Of a stretch of DNA of 34,829 nt, positions 1 to 8,572 are shown piece by piece. The notes under the pieces were generated by a model. It did not search any database. It saw only the letters and a program-made list of their open reading frames with translations, and had not been told where the DNA came from. Source of the stretch: an uncultured Altererythrobacter sp. (GTDB taxonomy: Bacteria > Pseudomonadota > Alphaproteobacteria > Sphingomonadales > Sphingomonadaceae); NCBI GenBank assembly GCA_913056125.1, contig CAJXNC010000018.1:1-34829 (forward strand). The letters run 5' to 3'. How positions within the stretch are numbered: position 1 is the first letter of the stretch; every line of letters starts with the position of its first letter. The position numbers and the translations under genes were made by a program.

Positions 1-77
1 TGGTCGGGAAGACAGGATTCGAACCTGCGACCCCCACACCCCCAGTGTGATGCGCTACCAGGCTGCGCTACTTCCCG
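1..77 (-). tRNA. tRNA-Pro, anticodon GGG
   Basis: Read on the minus strand, this folds as a complete tRNA. The acceptor arm is CGGGAAG paired with CTTCCCG, followed by discriminator A and an encoded CCA at positions 3-1. The T-loop has TTCGAAT and the anticodon loop reads CTGGGGG with anticodon GGG, which decodes CCC and CCU proline codons. The window begins at its 3' end, so any trailer or terminator is outside. It is divergent from yajC, with a 187-nt gap (78-264) in which I see no further gene. Confidence 0.96.
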
Positions 78-264
78 TTCCAGTGGAGAGCGCGCCTATA
101 GGCAGGTGCCCGGAGGATGGCAAGCGGGTGATTGTCCCATTGATTGCCCTGTCCTGACATTGCTGCTAGGCGCAGCGCCCACATGCCGGGAGAGGGGTTG
201 AACATCAGCCATTCGCGGCCATTTACAACGCTTCGTGGTTCCACGTTCCTGATGGGCAAAAACT

Positions 265-585
265 ATGCTTGATATTCTCGCCGCGAGTGGCGCTTCCGCC
301 GGAAGCGGTCTCATTGGTTTCGTTCCGATCATCGGTATGATCGCAATCTTCTGGTTCCTGATCATCCGTCCGCAAATGAAAAGGCAGAAGGAACACAGCG
401 CCAAGATCGGCGGTGTCAAACGCAACGACCAGATCGTTACCTCCAGCGGTATCGTCGGCAAGGTGATGAAAGTCGACGAAGAATATGTCGAAGCCGAGAT
501 TGCCCAGGGCGTGCGCGTCAAGATCGTCAAGTCGATGATCGGCGACATCGTGCCCAAGGGCGGCACACCCGCCGCAAACGATTAA
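265..585 (+). CDS. yajC: Sec translocon accessory subunit YajC
   Basis: This is a 106-residue single-pass inner-membrane protein of the usual YajC length. A hydrophobic helix at about residues 16-36 ends in the family hallmark FLIIRPQMKRQKEH, followed by the small soluble domain GGVKRNDQIVTSSGIVGKV. Known family role: YajC associates with SecDF and supports SecYEG-dependent export and insertion. It is the first gene of a yajC-secD-secF operon, with only 18 nt to secD. The ATG start is favoured because it leaves a short cytoplasmic or periplasmic N-terminus before the helix, as in homologues. No clear promoter was identified in the upstream gap. Confidence 0.97.
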   Translation: MLDILAASGASAGSGLIGFVPIIGMIAIFWFLIIRPQMKRQKEHSAKIGGVKRNDQIVTSSGIVGKVMKVDEEYVEAEIAQGVRVKIVKSMIGDIVPKGGTPAAND

Positions 586-603
586 AGCGGGGCCGGAGGG
601 GTC

Positions 604-2208
604 ATGCTTGATTTTCCGCTCTGGAAGCGCCTTTCGCTGTGGGGGATCAGCCTTGCCCTGATGCTCACCGCACTGCCTTCGCTGGTCTCGACCACCGGCG
701 TGCAGTGGCCGGCTGCGCTGCCGAACCCGATGGTCAATCTCGGGCTCGACCTTGCTGGCGGTAGCCATATCCTGCTCGAAGCGGAGCGGGAGCAGGTCGC
801 CGACCAGCGGCTTGAAACGATGGAAGAATCGGTTCGCAGTGCGTTGAGCGATGCCGAACCGCGCATCATGATCGGCGATATCTCTACCGCCGATAATCGC
901 CTTTCCTTCATGCTTGAAGATCCGGCGCAGGTGGATGCTGCGCGCGATGCGATCGAGCCGCTGACCCAGGGGGCAGGCCTGACCGGTCAGCGCGACTGGA
1001 ATATCCAGGTGGTCGATGGCAGCCGTTTCGTGCTGACGCAGACCGATGCCGGACTTGACCTTGCCGTTACGCAGGCGATGGATAGCGCTACCGAAGTGGT
1101 CCGTCGCCGAATCGACGCGCTCGGCACGCGTGAGCCGACCATCATCCGCCAGGGCGACACCCGCATCGCGGTGCAGGTTCCCGGCCTGCAGGATCCCGAA
1201 CAGCTCAAGGAACTGCTCGGCCAGACGGCGGAACTCGAATTCAAGCTGGTCGACGTCAACGCGCTGCAATCGGATATCGAGCAGGGCATTGCCAATCCCG
1301 GCAGCGAGATCCTTCCTTATGCGGAAGACAGCGATTATCCCGGCGCCCTGATCGCCGTGCGCCGTCTTGGCGGCATTCGCGGCGATTCGCTGACCAATGC
1401 ACAGCAGAGCTTCGACCAGCAGACCAATGAGCCGATCGTCAACATCCAGTTCGATCCGCAAGGCGGGGCGCGTTTCGCCCGCCTGACGAGCGAGAACGTC
1501 AACCGGCCCTTCGCGATCATTCTTGATGGCGAAGTGCTTTCTGCGCCCAATATCAACGAACCGATCCTTGGCGGTAGCGCCCGGCTGACAGGTGGCTTCA
1601 CCGTCGAAAAGGCGAACAACCTTGCCATCTCGCTTCGCTCCGGCGCGCTTCCTGTGGACCTGACAGTGATCCAGGAAAGCACGGTAGGTGCGGACCTGGG
1701 CGCGGATTCGATCCGCGCCGGCCTTATCGCCATGGCAATCGGCTCGCTGCTGGTCGTGGTGCTGATGATTGCCAGCTATGGCCGCTTCGGCGTCTATGCG
1801 ACGGCCGCGCTTGTCATCAACGTGCTGATGATCCTCGGCATCATGGCTCTTCTCGAGACCACGCTGACGCTGCCCGGCATTGCCGGTTTCGTGCTGACCA
1901 TCGGTGCGGCGGTGGACGCCAACGTGCTGATCAACGAGCGTATCCGCGAGGAGCGCAAGAAGGGCCGACGCGTCATCGCGGCGGTCGAGAACGGCTATCG
2001 CGAAGCCAGCCGCGCAATTTACGACGCCAACATCACCAATTTCATTGCCGGCGTGCTGCTATTCCTGTTCGGCTCCGGACCGGTACGCGGCTTTGCCGTT
2101 GTCCTCATCATTGGCCTGTTCACCAGCGTCTTCACCGCCGTCACGCTTACCCGCATGTGGGTGGCCGCCTGGCTGCGCAAGGCGCGGCCGACAGACCTGA
2201 ACGTTTAA
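604..2208 (+). CDS. secD: Protein translocase subunit SecD
   Basis: This 534-residue membrane protein works with SecF to drive late stages of protein export using the proton motive force. One transmembrane segment lies near residues 12-28, followed by the conserved LGLDLAGGSHILLE at about 46-59 and a long periplasmic P1 region. Five C-terminal membrane helices occupy roughly residues 370-525. The helix-4 motif GAAVDANVLINERIREE at about 434, which carries the conserved Asp of the proton path, is intact. Length is typical for alphaproteobacteria, which keep SecD and SecF as separate proteins. It lies 18 nt after yajC and 16 nt before secF. A GGAGGGGTC sequence sits immediately upstream of the ATG. 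Confidence 0.98.
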   Translation: MLDFPLWKRLSLWGISLALMLTALPSLVSTTGVQWPAALPNPMVNLGLDLAGGSHILLEAEREQVADQRLETMEESVRSALSDAEPRIMIGDISTADNRLSFMLEDPAQVDAARDAIEPLTQGAGLTGQRDWNIQVVDGSRFVLTQTDAGLDLAVTQAMDSATEVVRRRIDALGTREPTIIRQGDTRIAVQVPGLQDPEQLKELLGQTAELEFKLVDVNALQSDIEQGIANPGSEILPYAEDSDYPGALIAVRRLGGIRGDSLTNAQQSFDQQTNEPIVNIQFDPQGGARFARLTSENVNRPFAIILDGEVLSAPNINEPILGGSARLTGGFTVEKANNLAISLRSGALPVDLTVIQESTVGADLGADSIRAGLIAMAIGSLLVVVLMIASYGRFGVYATAALVINVLMILGIMALLETTLTLPGIAGFVLTIGAAVDANVLINERIREERKKGRRVIAAVENGYREASRAIYDANITNFIAGVLLFLFGSGPVRGFAVVLIIGLFTSVFTAVTLTRMWVAAWLRKARPTDLNV

Positions 2209-2224
2209 AGGGGAGGGAAGACCT

Positions 2225-3202
2225 ATGCGACTGCTCAAGCTCGTCCCCGAAGACACGAACATCAAGTTCCTCAAATGGCGCGTGCCTTTCTACGTGGTCA
2301 GTTGCCTGCTGATCGTTGCCAGCTGGGCGATGGTCTATGTCAACGGCCTCAATTACGGCGTCGACTTTGCCGGCGGCCAGGAAGTGCGTGTGACATTCAC
2401 CGATCGTGCCGAGGCTCCCATCTCCGAGTTGCGCGACAATCTCGGCGACCTTGGATTTGGTGAACCCACTATCCAGCGTTTCGGCGATCCGAACTCGGTT
2501 TCGATCCGCATTCGCCTGCCCGAAGGGGCGGAAGACGAACCGGGTGCCGCAACCGAAATCGGCAACCAGGTGGTGGCCGCCATCCAGGACGATTTCGAGA
2601 ACGTCCGGCAGGACGCCAATGACACGGTTTCGGGCAAGGTCGCCGGAGAATTCCGCGAGACCGCGCTCTACGCACTGCTTTTTGCCATGATGGCGATCTC
2701 GATTTACATCTGGGTCCGCTTCGAATGGCAGTTCGGCGTGGGTGCGCTATTCGCGCTGTTCCATGACGTTTCGCTGACGCTGGGCATGTTCGCGCTGTTC
2801 CAGCTCGAATTCAGCCTTCAGATCATCGCCGCGATTCTGGCCATTATCGGCTATTCGCTCAACGATACGATCGTCGTCTATGACCGTATCCGCGAGAACC
2901 TGAAGAAATACCGCAAGATGGACATGCCCGAACTGCTCGACCTCTCGGTCAACGAGACGCTGGCACGTACGGTGATGACCTCGCTGACGCTGCTCGTGGC
3001 GCTGGTGCCGCTGCTCCTGTTCGGCCCTGCCAGCCTGTTTGGCCTGGTAGCGGCGATTACGCTGGGTATCTTCGTGGGTACCTACAGCTCGGTCTACATG
3101 GCAGCGCCCATCCTGATCTGGCTGGGTGTCAGTTCGAACAGTTTCGTTCCGGCGGAAAGCGTCGTTGACCGGCAGGAAAAGAAGGCCCGCGGCGAAATCT
3201 AG
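2225..3202 (+). CDS. secF: Protein translocase subunit SecF
   Basis: This 325-residue partner of SecD has the same fold in shorter form. The first helix is at about residues 19-37, followed by the motif GLNYGVDFAGGQEVRV and a small periplasmic domain. Five C-terminal helices follow, with YSLNDTIVVYDRIREN at about residue 212, the SecF equivalent of the SecD helix-4 motif. The upstream sequence AGGGGAGGGAAG is a strong ribosome binding site for the ATG. It closes the yajC-secD-secF operon. The next gene is convergent, with only a 9-nt gap and no obvious terminator, so transcripts from the two strands probably overlap at their ends. Confidence 0.98.
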   Translation: MRLLKLVPEDTNIKFLKWRVPFYVVSCLLIVASWAMVYVNGLNYGVDFAGGQEVRVTFTDRAEAPISELRDNLGDLGFGEPTIQRFGDPNSVSIRIRLPEGAEDEPGAATEIGNQVVAAIQDDFENVRQDANDTVSGKVAGEFRETALYALLFAMMAISIYIWVRFEWQFGVGALFALFHDVSLTLGMFALFQLEFSLQIIAAILAIIGYSLNDTIVVYDRIRENLKKYRKMDMPELLDLSVNETLARTVMTSLTLLVALVPLLLFGPASLFGLVAAITLGIFVGTYSSVYMAAPILIWLGVSSNSFVPAESVVDRQEKKARGEI

Positions 3203-3211
3203 CCGGGGTCT

Positions 3212-4387
3212 TCAGCTGGCGCAGATGCGATCGTAATAGCTCGCCAGGGCTGCCGCATTGGCGTCCCAGCTGAAACCCGCCGACAGGGCGGATACTTCTT
3301 CCGGGCCGTAGCCTGCTGCCAGCACTTCGCGCACGCCGTTGGCGATTGCATCGGCATTGCGCTCCACGATTCGCCCCGCCAGCGGCTGCGCCACGACTTC
3401 GCGCGCGCCGCCGGCATCGGTGATGACCAAGGGCGTGCCACAAGCAAGCGCCTCTACCCATGCATTGGCCAGCCCCTCGGTGGCGGAGGGCAGGACCATG
3501 GCGCTCGAAGCGCTGACAACCACAGGTATGGCGGCATGGTCGAGCGAACCGAGGAAATGCACCCGGTCCGTAACATCCAGCTCGCGCGCCAGTTCCTCGA
3601 GCATGGATTGGTCCGGCCCGGTGCCAACCAGCGCCAGCCTCGTATTGGGCAGTTTCGCCAGCGCACGCAGCACGAAATGCTGGCCCTTTCGCGGGATCAG
3701 CGCGCCGACCGAGGCGATGAGATTACCATGCGCGGGAATGCCGAAATCCTGTTCCAGCCGCTGGCGGCTACGATTGCGGCCGAGCGGACGGAACTGCGAA
3801 TGGTCGAGCCCGGTATAGTGAATGGTGATCTTGTCGCCGGGCAGACCGATGGCTTCCATGTCGCGTGCCAGTGCCTTGCTTACCGAGAGCAATCCGGCCG
3901 CCTGGTTCGCGGCGGCGCGCATCTTCTTTGCCGAATATGCCTTGTGTCCCCAGAGAGAGATATCGGCGCCGCGTGCCTTGATCGAAAGGGGCAGGCCGAA
4001 TTCGCTGGCTATCCGCGCTGCGGCCGGGCCGTCGGGATAGAAGAATTGGGCATCGACGAGGTCGAATGGGGCAAGTTCGTGCAGTCTTTTTGCCAGCGGC
4101 AGCACGGATTTCACGATCATGGCGGGGTTGAACGGGCCACCAACAGCCGGGATCAGCGTGAAGCGCGGGCGATGCACGGTCACGCCTTGCTCGCCCCCTG
4201 TCACCGCAGCCTTGGCCAGCGGGGCGTAGCGGCCCACCGCAAGCGGCGGGACGCCGATCGGATTGATGACGGTTACGTCCCAGTCACCCCGCGCGGCGAG
4301 CGCCTCCATCTGGCGCGCAACGAAGGTTCCGAAGCGCGGCATATGCGCATTGGGATAGAGCGTGGCGATGGAAAGGACGCGCTTCAT
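3212..4387 (-). CDS. Glycosyltransferase family 4 protein (GT-B fold)
   Basis: This 391-residue protein looks like a GT4-type retaining glycosyltransferase with two Rossmann-like halves. The N-terminal acceptor half begins MKRVLSIATLYPNAHMPRFG. The C-terminal nucleotide-sugar half contains VGALIPRKGQHFVLRAL and the EX7E signature within PSATEGLANAWVEALACG (about residues 298-315), where the two glutamates contact the donor. No signal peptide or membrane helix is seen, so it is probably cytoplasmic or peripheral. Donor and acceptor cannot be told from sequence; an exopolysaccharide or lipid glycosylation role is only a guess. It starts 10 nt after the XRE gene stop, so the two may be cotranscribed. 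Confidence 0.88.
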   Translation of the reverse strand: MKRVLSIATLYPNAHMPRFGTFVARQMEALAARGDWDVTVINPIGVPPLAVGRYAPLAKAAVTGGEQGVTVHRPRFTLIPAVGGPFNPAMIVKSVLPLAKRLHELAPFDLVDAQFFYPDGPAAARIASEFGLPLSIKARGADISLWGHKAYSAKKMRAAANQAAGLLSVSKALARDMEAIGLPGDKITIHYTGLDHSQFRPLGRNRSRQRLEQDFGIPAHGNLIASVGALIPRKGQHFVLRALAKLPNTRLALVGTGPDQSMLEELARELDVTDRVHFLGSLDHAAIPVVVSASSAMVLPSATEGLANAWVEALACGTPLVITDAGGAREVVAQPLAGRIVERNADAIANGVREVLAAGYGPEEVSALSAGFSWDANAAALASYYDRICAS

Positions 4388-4397
4388 CGGCCTGCAC

Positions 4398-4970
4398 TTA
4401 CAGCTTGCGAACCAGCATTTCCGCTACGGCCAGCCAGGCTGGCCCGTCGATAACGATTTGCCGCTGCCCCATGCCGGGCGGGAGCAGGCCGACCAGCGAA
4501 CCTTGCCGGTCGATCAGCCGCCCGAAAGCGAAACGCCCGCCGCTGCGCGGAGCAAGCACATCGCGATTTATGATCGATCCGGCTTCGTCCGGGCTGACCT
4601 GCCGCATCCATAGCTGGTCGCCGCTGCGATACTCGCCTTGCGGTGCCTCGATGGTCAGGCAGACCAGCGCTTCGCCATCGTTGAGCTCGGTCGGCAATAT
4701 GGCATCGCGCGGCTTGCTCAGCGGCTCGGCGCCATGCTCGGTCAGGCGGGCGATGATTTGCGGGATTGCCGCGTCTTCGCCTTTCACCAGCATTTCCGGA
4801 TCGACACCCAATGCTGCACCGATGCGGTTCATCCAGCTGAGCGAGAGATTGCGCATGCCGGTTTCGAGGCGGCCAATGGTCTGCGCCGTCGTGGGCGGAT
4901 TGCAGGCCGCGGCCACCTCGGCCAGTGTCATGCCCTTCTGCTTGCGGATGTCGCGAATGCGGTTGATCAC
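4398..4970 (-). CDS. XRE/Cro-family transcriptional regulator with C-terminal sensing region
   Basis: The N-terminal ~60 residues form a Cro/CI-type helix-turn-helix: INRIRDIRKQKGMTLAEVAAAC, then TTAQTIGRLETGMRNLSLSW. The remaining ~120 residues hold GDQLWMRQVSPDEAGSIINRD and GRFAFGRLID, reminiscent of the S24/LexA-like region found in CI-type repressors. I see no convincing Ser-Lys dyad, so it is more likely a sensory or dimerisation region. I chose the GTG start at 4970 because GGGGGA lies about 7 nt upstream; a TTG at 4985 is in frame but would consume that site. It is divergent from the DUF6456-type gene, with a palindrome between them that could be its operator. Confidence 0.8.
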   Translation of the reverse strand: MINRIRDIRKQKGMTLAEVAAACNPPTTAQTIGRLETGMRNLSLSWMNRIGAALGVDPEMLVKGEDAAIPQIIARLTEHGAEPLSKPRDAILPTELNDGEALVCLTIEAPQGEYRSGDQLWMRQVSPDEAGSIINRDVLAPRSGGRFAFGRLIDRQGSLVGLLPPGMGQRQIVIDGPAWLAVAEMLVRKL

Positions 4971-4987
4971 CGTCCATTCCCCCAAAT

Positions 4988-5000
4988 AACCAAATTGGTT
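4988..5000. promoter_or_regulatory. 13-nt palindrome in the XRE/DUF6456 divergent gap; candidate operator
   Basis: AACCAA-A-TTGGTT is a perfect 6-bp inverted repeat around one central base. It sits 17 nt upstream of the XRE GTG start and 68 nt upstream of the divergent ATG at 5069. Dyads of this size between a Cro-type regulator and its divergent neighbour are often autoregulatory operators. That function is an inference; only the symmetry is observed. Confidence 0.45.
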
Positions 5001-5068
5001 TGTCGAACCTCTTTCCTACAACCGATTCGCTTTGGCAAGGGCATGCTTCGCAAAGAGGGGATAAGTGC

Positions 5069-5542
5069 ATGCCAAGAAAGCTCGTCGAGCGTGAATTGAC
5101 CGTGGAAGGCCCGCGTCGGGGAGGCGGGGTAAGTCGGCGCAGGCGCAGCGTGACCGTCAATCTGGGCGAGAGCCCGCTGACATGGCTTCATGCACACGGC
5201 CATCTGGAAGACCGTCTGTTCGATGCGGGTGAGCGGCTGCGCGCCGATTTTGAGCGGGCCCAGCTTGGACCGAGTGTGACGATGCGCTGGGACCCGGTGC
5301 GCATTAAGGGCAGTGGCGAGCAGGGTTTGACCCAGACCGAACGGCAGCTTGCCGCGCGCCAGCGTTTCGATGGTGCGCTCGCCAATGCGGGGAAGGGCTT
5401 GCAGGACATCCTCTGGCGCGTGGTCTGCGGGGGTGAGAGCCTGGCTGTAGCGGAGAAGGCACTCGAATGGCCCGCGCGCAGCGGCAAGCTGGTGCTCAGG
5501 CTGGCGCTCGACCGGGTGGCGGATTTCTACCGGATTGGCTGA
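5069..5542 (+). CDS. DUF6456-type conserved alphaproteobacterial protein
   Basis: The protein is 157 residues. A basic N-terminus (MPRKLVERELTVEGPRRGGG, then SRRRRSVTVNLGESPLTWL) leads into a predicted helical domain with LFDAGERLRADFERAQLGPSVTMRWDPVR and a C-terminal GKGLQDILWRVVCGGESLAVAEKALEWP. The LAVAEKALEWP segment resembles a short helix-turn-helix. From memory this matches the DUF6456 family of alphaproteobacteria, whose function is unknown. The ATG at 5069 is preceded by AGAGGGG and preferred over a TTG at 5000 that falls in the palindrome. Divergence from an XRE regulator suggests a regulated or DNA-associated role, but this is inference. Its 3' end is 12 nt from the convergent small gene. 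Confidence 0.8.
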   Translation: MPRKLVERELTVEGPRRGGGVSRRRRSVTVNLGESPLTWLHAHGHLEDRLFDAGERLRADFERAQLGPSVTMRWDPVRIKGSGEQGLTQTERQLAARQRFDGALANAGKGLQDILWRVVCGGESLAVAEKALEWPARSGKLVLRLALDRVADFYRIG

Positions 5543-5554
5543 AGCTAGGAAGCC

Positions 5555-5776
5555 TCAGGCGAAGAGGTCGGGATCCTCGTCATCCTCGAACGGTTCGGGG
5601 ATTTCCATCTGGAAGCGGTTTTGCGCCTCATGGTGATGCGGCGGCATGAAAGGCATGGCATACCAGGCCAGCGCCTCCGTCGTGGCGGCGGATACCGCCT
5701 CGCTCCACATGGCAAACCACATTTCGCAAAAGGCGAGGTGGGGCGGCAGAGTGATGGGGGTGATCTTCGCTTCCAT
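5555..5776 (-). CDS. Small conserved-looking hypothetical protein (73 aa)
   Basis: I do not recognise this protein. Residues 1-45 look like an amphipathic or hydrophobic helical region rich in Trp, Met and Phe (CEMWFAMWSEAVSAATTEALAW). It is followed by a Pro-His stretch (PPHHHE) and a strongly acidic C-terminus (PEPFEDDEDPDLFA). Such an organised composition, together with its snug fit between a convergent gene and the ABC-F start-side neighbour on the same strand, argues for a real gene. The ribosome binding site is weak and no domain could be named. Cys12 and the PPHHHE histidines could bind metal, which is speculative. It ends 12 nt from the DUF6456-type gene, tail to tail. Confidence 0.6.
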   Translation of the reverse strand: MEAKITPITLPPHLAFCEMWFAMWSEAVSAATTEALAWYAMPFMPPHHHEAQNRFQMEIPEPFEDDEDPDLFA

Positions 5777-5828
5777 GAGTCACACGATACACCCGAAGGG
5801 CCTCAGGGTAAATTGACGGCCAACAAGT

Positions 5829-7661
5829 TCAGCCCTCGACCAGCTCCGCCAGCTCAAGCCAGCGCATTTCAGCCTCGTCCTTTTCCTCGCGTGCCAGGTC
5901 GATCGACTTGCTGATGCGCGCGAACTTGTCCGGGTCCGAGCGATAGAGATCGGGATCGGCAAGTGCCGCCTCGCCATTTGCAATCAGGCGTTCGAGCTCT
6001 TCGATCCTAGCCGGCAGCAATTCATAGTCGCGCTGGTCCTTGTAGGAGAGCTTGGTCGATTTCGGCGGCGGGGGAGGAGGCGGTGAAGCCCTTTCGGTGC
6101 TGCTCTGAGCCTTCTGTGTGCTTTTCTTGGTGCGTTGCGCGCGTTGCTTTACCCAGTCCTCATAGCCGCCTGCGACAATGTCGACATGGCCCGAGCCGTC
6201 GAGGCCGAGCGTCACCGTCACCGTGCGGTCGAGGAAGTCGCGATCGTGGCTGACGATCAGCACCGTGCCTTCGTAATCGGCAATGACTTCCTGAAGCAAA
6301 TCGAGCGTTTCAAGGTCGAGATCGTTGGTCGGCTCGTCAAGCACGAGGAGGTTGGAGGTGCGGGCAAACTCGCGTGCCAGTAGGAGGCGGGATTGCTCAC
6401 CGCCGGAGAATGTGCCGACCTTCGCATCGACCAGAGAGGGATCGAACAGGAAGTCCTTGAGATAGGCCTGCACATGCTTGCGGTTGCCGCGCACATCGAT
6501 CCAGTCGCCGCCTTCCGCCAGCACCTCGCGCACGGTCTTTTCCGGGCTCAGCAGGCTGCGTTGCTGGTCGATCATGACGCCCGACAGCGTCCGTGCATGG
6601 GTGACCGTTCCGCTATCGGGTTCGATCTCTTTGGTGAGCAATTTCAGCAAGGTAGTCTTGCCGGCACCATTGCCGCCGACCAGGCCGATGCGGTCGCCAC
6701 GCTGAATGCGCAAGGAAAACGGCTTGATGATCGTGCGCTGGTTTTCTCCGGCACCATAGCTCTTGGTAATCTCCTCGGCGACGATGACCGACTTGCTCTT
6801 GAAATCCTCATCGCTGGCGAGCTTCAGCTTTGCCGTCCCGCCGGGCGTGATCATGGCGGCGCGTTGTGCGCGCATCTGCCACAGCTTCTCCAGCCGGCCC
6901 TGGTTGCGCTTGCGCCGCGCTGTCACGCCGCGCTCGAGCCAGTGCGCCTCGATCTTGAGCTTCGCGTCCATCTTCTCCGCTGCACGCGCTTCCTCGGCAT
7001 AGACCTGCTCTTCCCAGGCCTCGTAGCCGCCGAAGCCGACTTCCTTGCGCCGGAGGCTTCCGCGATCGAGCCAAAGGGTGGCGCGCGTCAGTCGCTTGAG
7101 AAATGTCCGGTCGTGGCTGATGACGATGAAGGCGCCTTTATAGCGGTTCAGCCACGCTTCGAGCCATTCGATGGCCGAGAGGTCGAGATGGTTTGTCGGC
7201 TCGTCGAGCAACAAGAGATCAGGCTCCTGCGCCAGTGCACGGGCGAGGGCGGCGCGGCGCCTTTCGCCGCCGGAGGCCCCGGCAGCGGAAGTCGTCATGT
7301 CTATGCCCAGTTGCCCTGCAATGCTCTCCACTGCGTATTGCGCAGGGGCGTCCTTCCCCGCGAGCGCGAAATCCATCAGTGTTTCGTGACCGGAAAAGTC
7401 GGGATCCTGCTCGAGCCAGACGATATTGGTGTTCGGCTTCACCTTGCGGAGGCCGCGATCCGCCTCGATCTGGCCGGTGATGAGCCTGAGCAATGTTGTC
7501 TTGCCTGCTCCGTTGCGGCCGATCAGCGCCAGCCTGTCGCGCGGGCCGATATGCAGGTCAAGTCCGCCGGAGCCGCCTGCACTTTCGGGTGCGCCGAACA
7601 GCCAGCCGCCGCCTTGTTGCAGCCCGAGGCCTTCCCAGGAGAGGATCGGTGGTTCCGCCAT
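5829..7661 (-). CDS. uup: ABC-F family ATP-binding protein, Uup-like
   Basis: The protein is 610 residues with two ABC ATPase domains in tandem and no membrane segments. Domain 1 has Walker A GRNGAGKTT (48-56), signature ASGGERRR and Walker B LLLLDEPTNHLDL. Domain 2 has Walker A GGNGAGKTT (about 327-335), signature FSGGEQSR and LLVLDEPTNDLDL. A charged interdomain linker follows domain 1 (ERGVTARRKRNQGRLEKLW). The C-terminal coiled-coil arm after a polyproline run (PPPPPPP) is typical of Uup rather than EttA. ABC-F proteins act on ribosomes, and Uup has also been linked to branched DNA intermediates. It is divergent from the SIMPL-domain gene across 112 nt. Confidence 0.93.
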   Translation of the reverse strand: MAEPPILSWEGLGLQQGGGWLFGAPESAGGSGGLDLHIGPRDRLALIGRNGAGKTTLLRLITGQIEADRGLRKVKPNTNIVWLEQDPDFSGHETLMDFALAGKDAPAQYAVESIAGQLGIDMTTSAAGASGGERRRAALARALAQEPDLLLLDEPTNHLDLSAIEWLEAWLNRYKGAFIVISHDRTFLKRLTRATLWLDRGSLRRKEVGFGGYEAWEEQVYAEEARAAEKMDAKLKIEAHWLERGVTARRKRNQGRLEKLWQMRAQRAAMITPGGTAKLKLASDEDFKSKSVIVAEEITKSYGAGENQRTIIKPFSLRIQRGDRIGLVGGNGAGKTTLLKLLTKEIEPDSGTVTHARTLSGVMIDQQRSLLSPEKTVREVLAEGGDWIDVRGNRKHVQAYLKDFLFDPSLVDAKVGTFSGGEQSRLLLAREFARTSNLLVLDEPTNDLDLETLDLLQEVIADYEGTVLIVSHDRDFLDRTVTVTLGLDGSGHVDIVAGGYEDWVKQRAQRTKKSTQKAQSSTERASPPPPPPPKSTKLSYKDQRDYELLPARIEELERLIANGEAALADPDLYRSDPDKFARISKSIDLAREEKDEAEMRWLELAELVEG

Positions 7662-7773
7662 GATGCGCGGCAGTTAGGGACGCGAAAGCTTGCTGGCAAG
7701 GAACAGAGAGGTTCACTCCGTCGTAATCCAGACAACAGCAAATTCGACTGAATGCAGTTTTGGAGAAATTCCC

Positions 7774-8493
7774 ATGTTCAAACGTGTTTTCATGCTCGCC
7801 ATTGCGACCTCGCTGGCGACTCCTGTCGCCGCTTCGGCCGCCGAGATCCAGATCCAGTCCGCCGGTCCTGTCGTCGAACTGACAGTGACAGAAAGCGTGG
7901 CCAGTGATCCCGATGTCGCCACGGTCAGCGCCGGTGTGACTACGCAGGCCCCGACCGCGGTCGAGGCCCTGCGTCAGAACAATGTGCAGATGGAAGCGGT
8001 GATCGCGCGGATCGAGGCGCTGGGCATCGATGAAAAGGACATCCAGACCAGCGGGGTCAATCTCAATCCGCAATATGATTACGACCAGCGCGAACAGCGC
8101 CAGGTCTTTCGCGGCTATCGCGTTTCCAACCGGGTCATGATCAAGTTGCGCGATATTACAAGGACCGGCCGTGCGCTCGATGGCCTGATCGAGGCAGGAG
8201 CAACGGATATTGGCGGTATTTCGTGGTCTGTCGACGATCCCGCTCCGGCAAGGCAACAGGCCCGTGAAGCGGCCTTTGCCGCAGCACGCGAACAGGCCCT
8301 CGGCTATGCCGAGCTGGCGGGTTACGGCGATGTCCGCATCCTTGAAGTGAGCGAGGCAATCTCGACGGGGCGGCCCATCGCATACGATGTTCCCGAAGGT
8401 GCGCTGGCTGCGCGCAATGAAAGCATGCCGATTCGGCCCGGCCAGGTGCAATCGGGAGTAACTGTGACGGTGAAGTTCGAAATGACGTCCTGA
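7774..8493 (+). CDS. SIMPL-domain (DUF541) exported protein
   Basis: The protein is 239 residues with a Sec signal peptide, MFKRVFMLAIATSLATPVAASA, and likely cleavage after ASA. The mature part is a SIMPL/DUF541 domain: VVELTVTESVASDPDVATVSAGV at the start, a central QYDYDQREQRQVFRGYRVSNRVMIKLRD, and SWSVDDPAPARQQAREAAFAAAREQALGYAELAG near the end. The family is widespread in periplasmic or outer-membrane-associated proteins and its biochemical role is poorly defined; oxidative-stress links have been reported for some members. The ATG at 7774 is preceded by GGAGAAA at normal spacing and directly begins the signal peptide, so upstream in-frame starts were rejected. Confidence 0.9.
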   Translation: MFKRVFMLAIATSLATPVAASAAEIQIQSAGPVVELTVTESVASDPDVATVSAGVTTQAPTAVEALRQNNVQMEAVIARIEALGIDEKDIQTSGVNLNPQYDYDQREQRQVFRGYRVSNRVMIKLRDITRTGRALDGLIEAGATDIGGISWSVDDPAPARQQAREAAFAAAREQALGYAELAGYGDVRILEVSEAISTGRPIAYDVPEGALAARNESMPIRPGQVQSGVTVTVKFEMTS

Positions 8494-8572
8494 TCCATCC
8501 GGAAAGCTTGCTGGAACCAACCTGTCACATTCACGGCTTGTTCAACGCTCTCCAGATAGGCATTACCGCATC

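Noticed and set aside
223-1461. 412-codon minus-strand open frame opposite yajC and secD
   Set aside because: It mirrors the well-supported secD frame in a GC-rich genome and has no domain. Its composition (Arg, Asp, His-rich) is that of a shadow.
6393-7751. 452-codon plus-strand open frame opposite the ABC-F gene
   Set aside because: The ABC-F protein on the other strand has every expected motif; this frame has none and starts without a ribosome binding site.
8513-8540. GGAAC before the PepSY gene as a general stress (EcfG-type) promoter
   Set aside because: The expected CGTT at 16-17 nt is replaced by CGGC, so the match is too weak.
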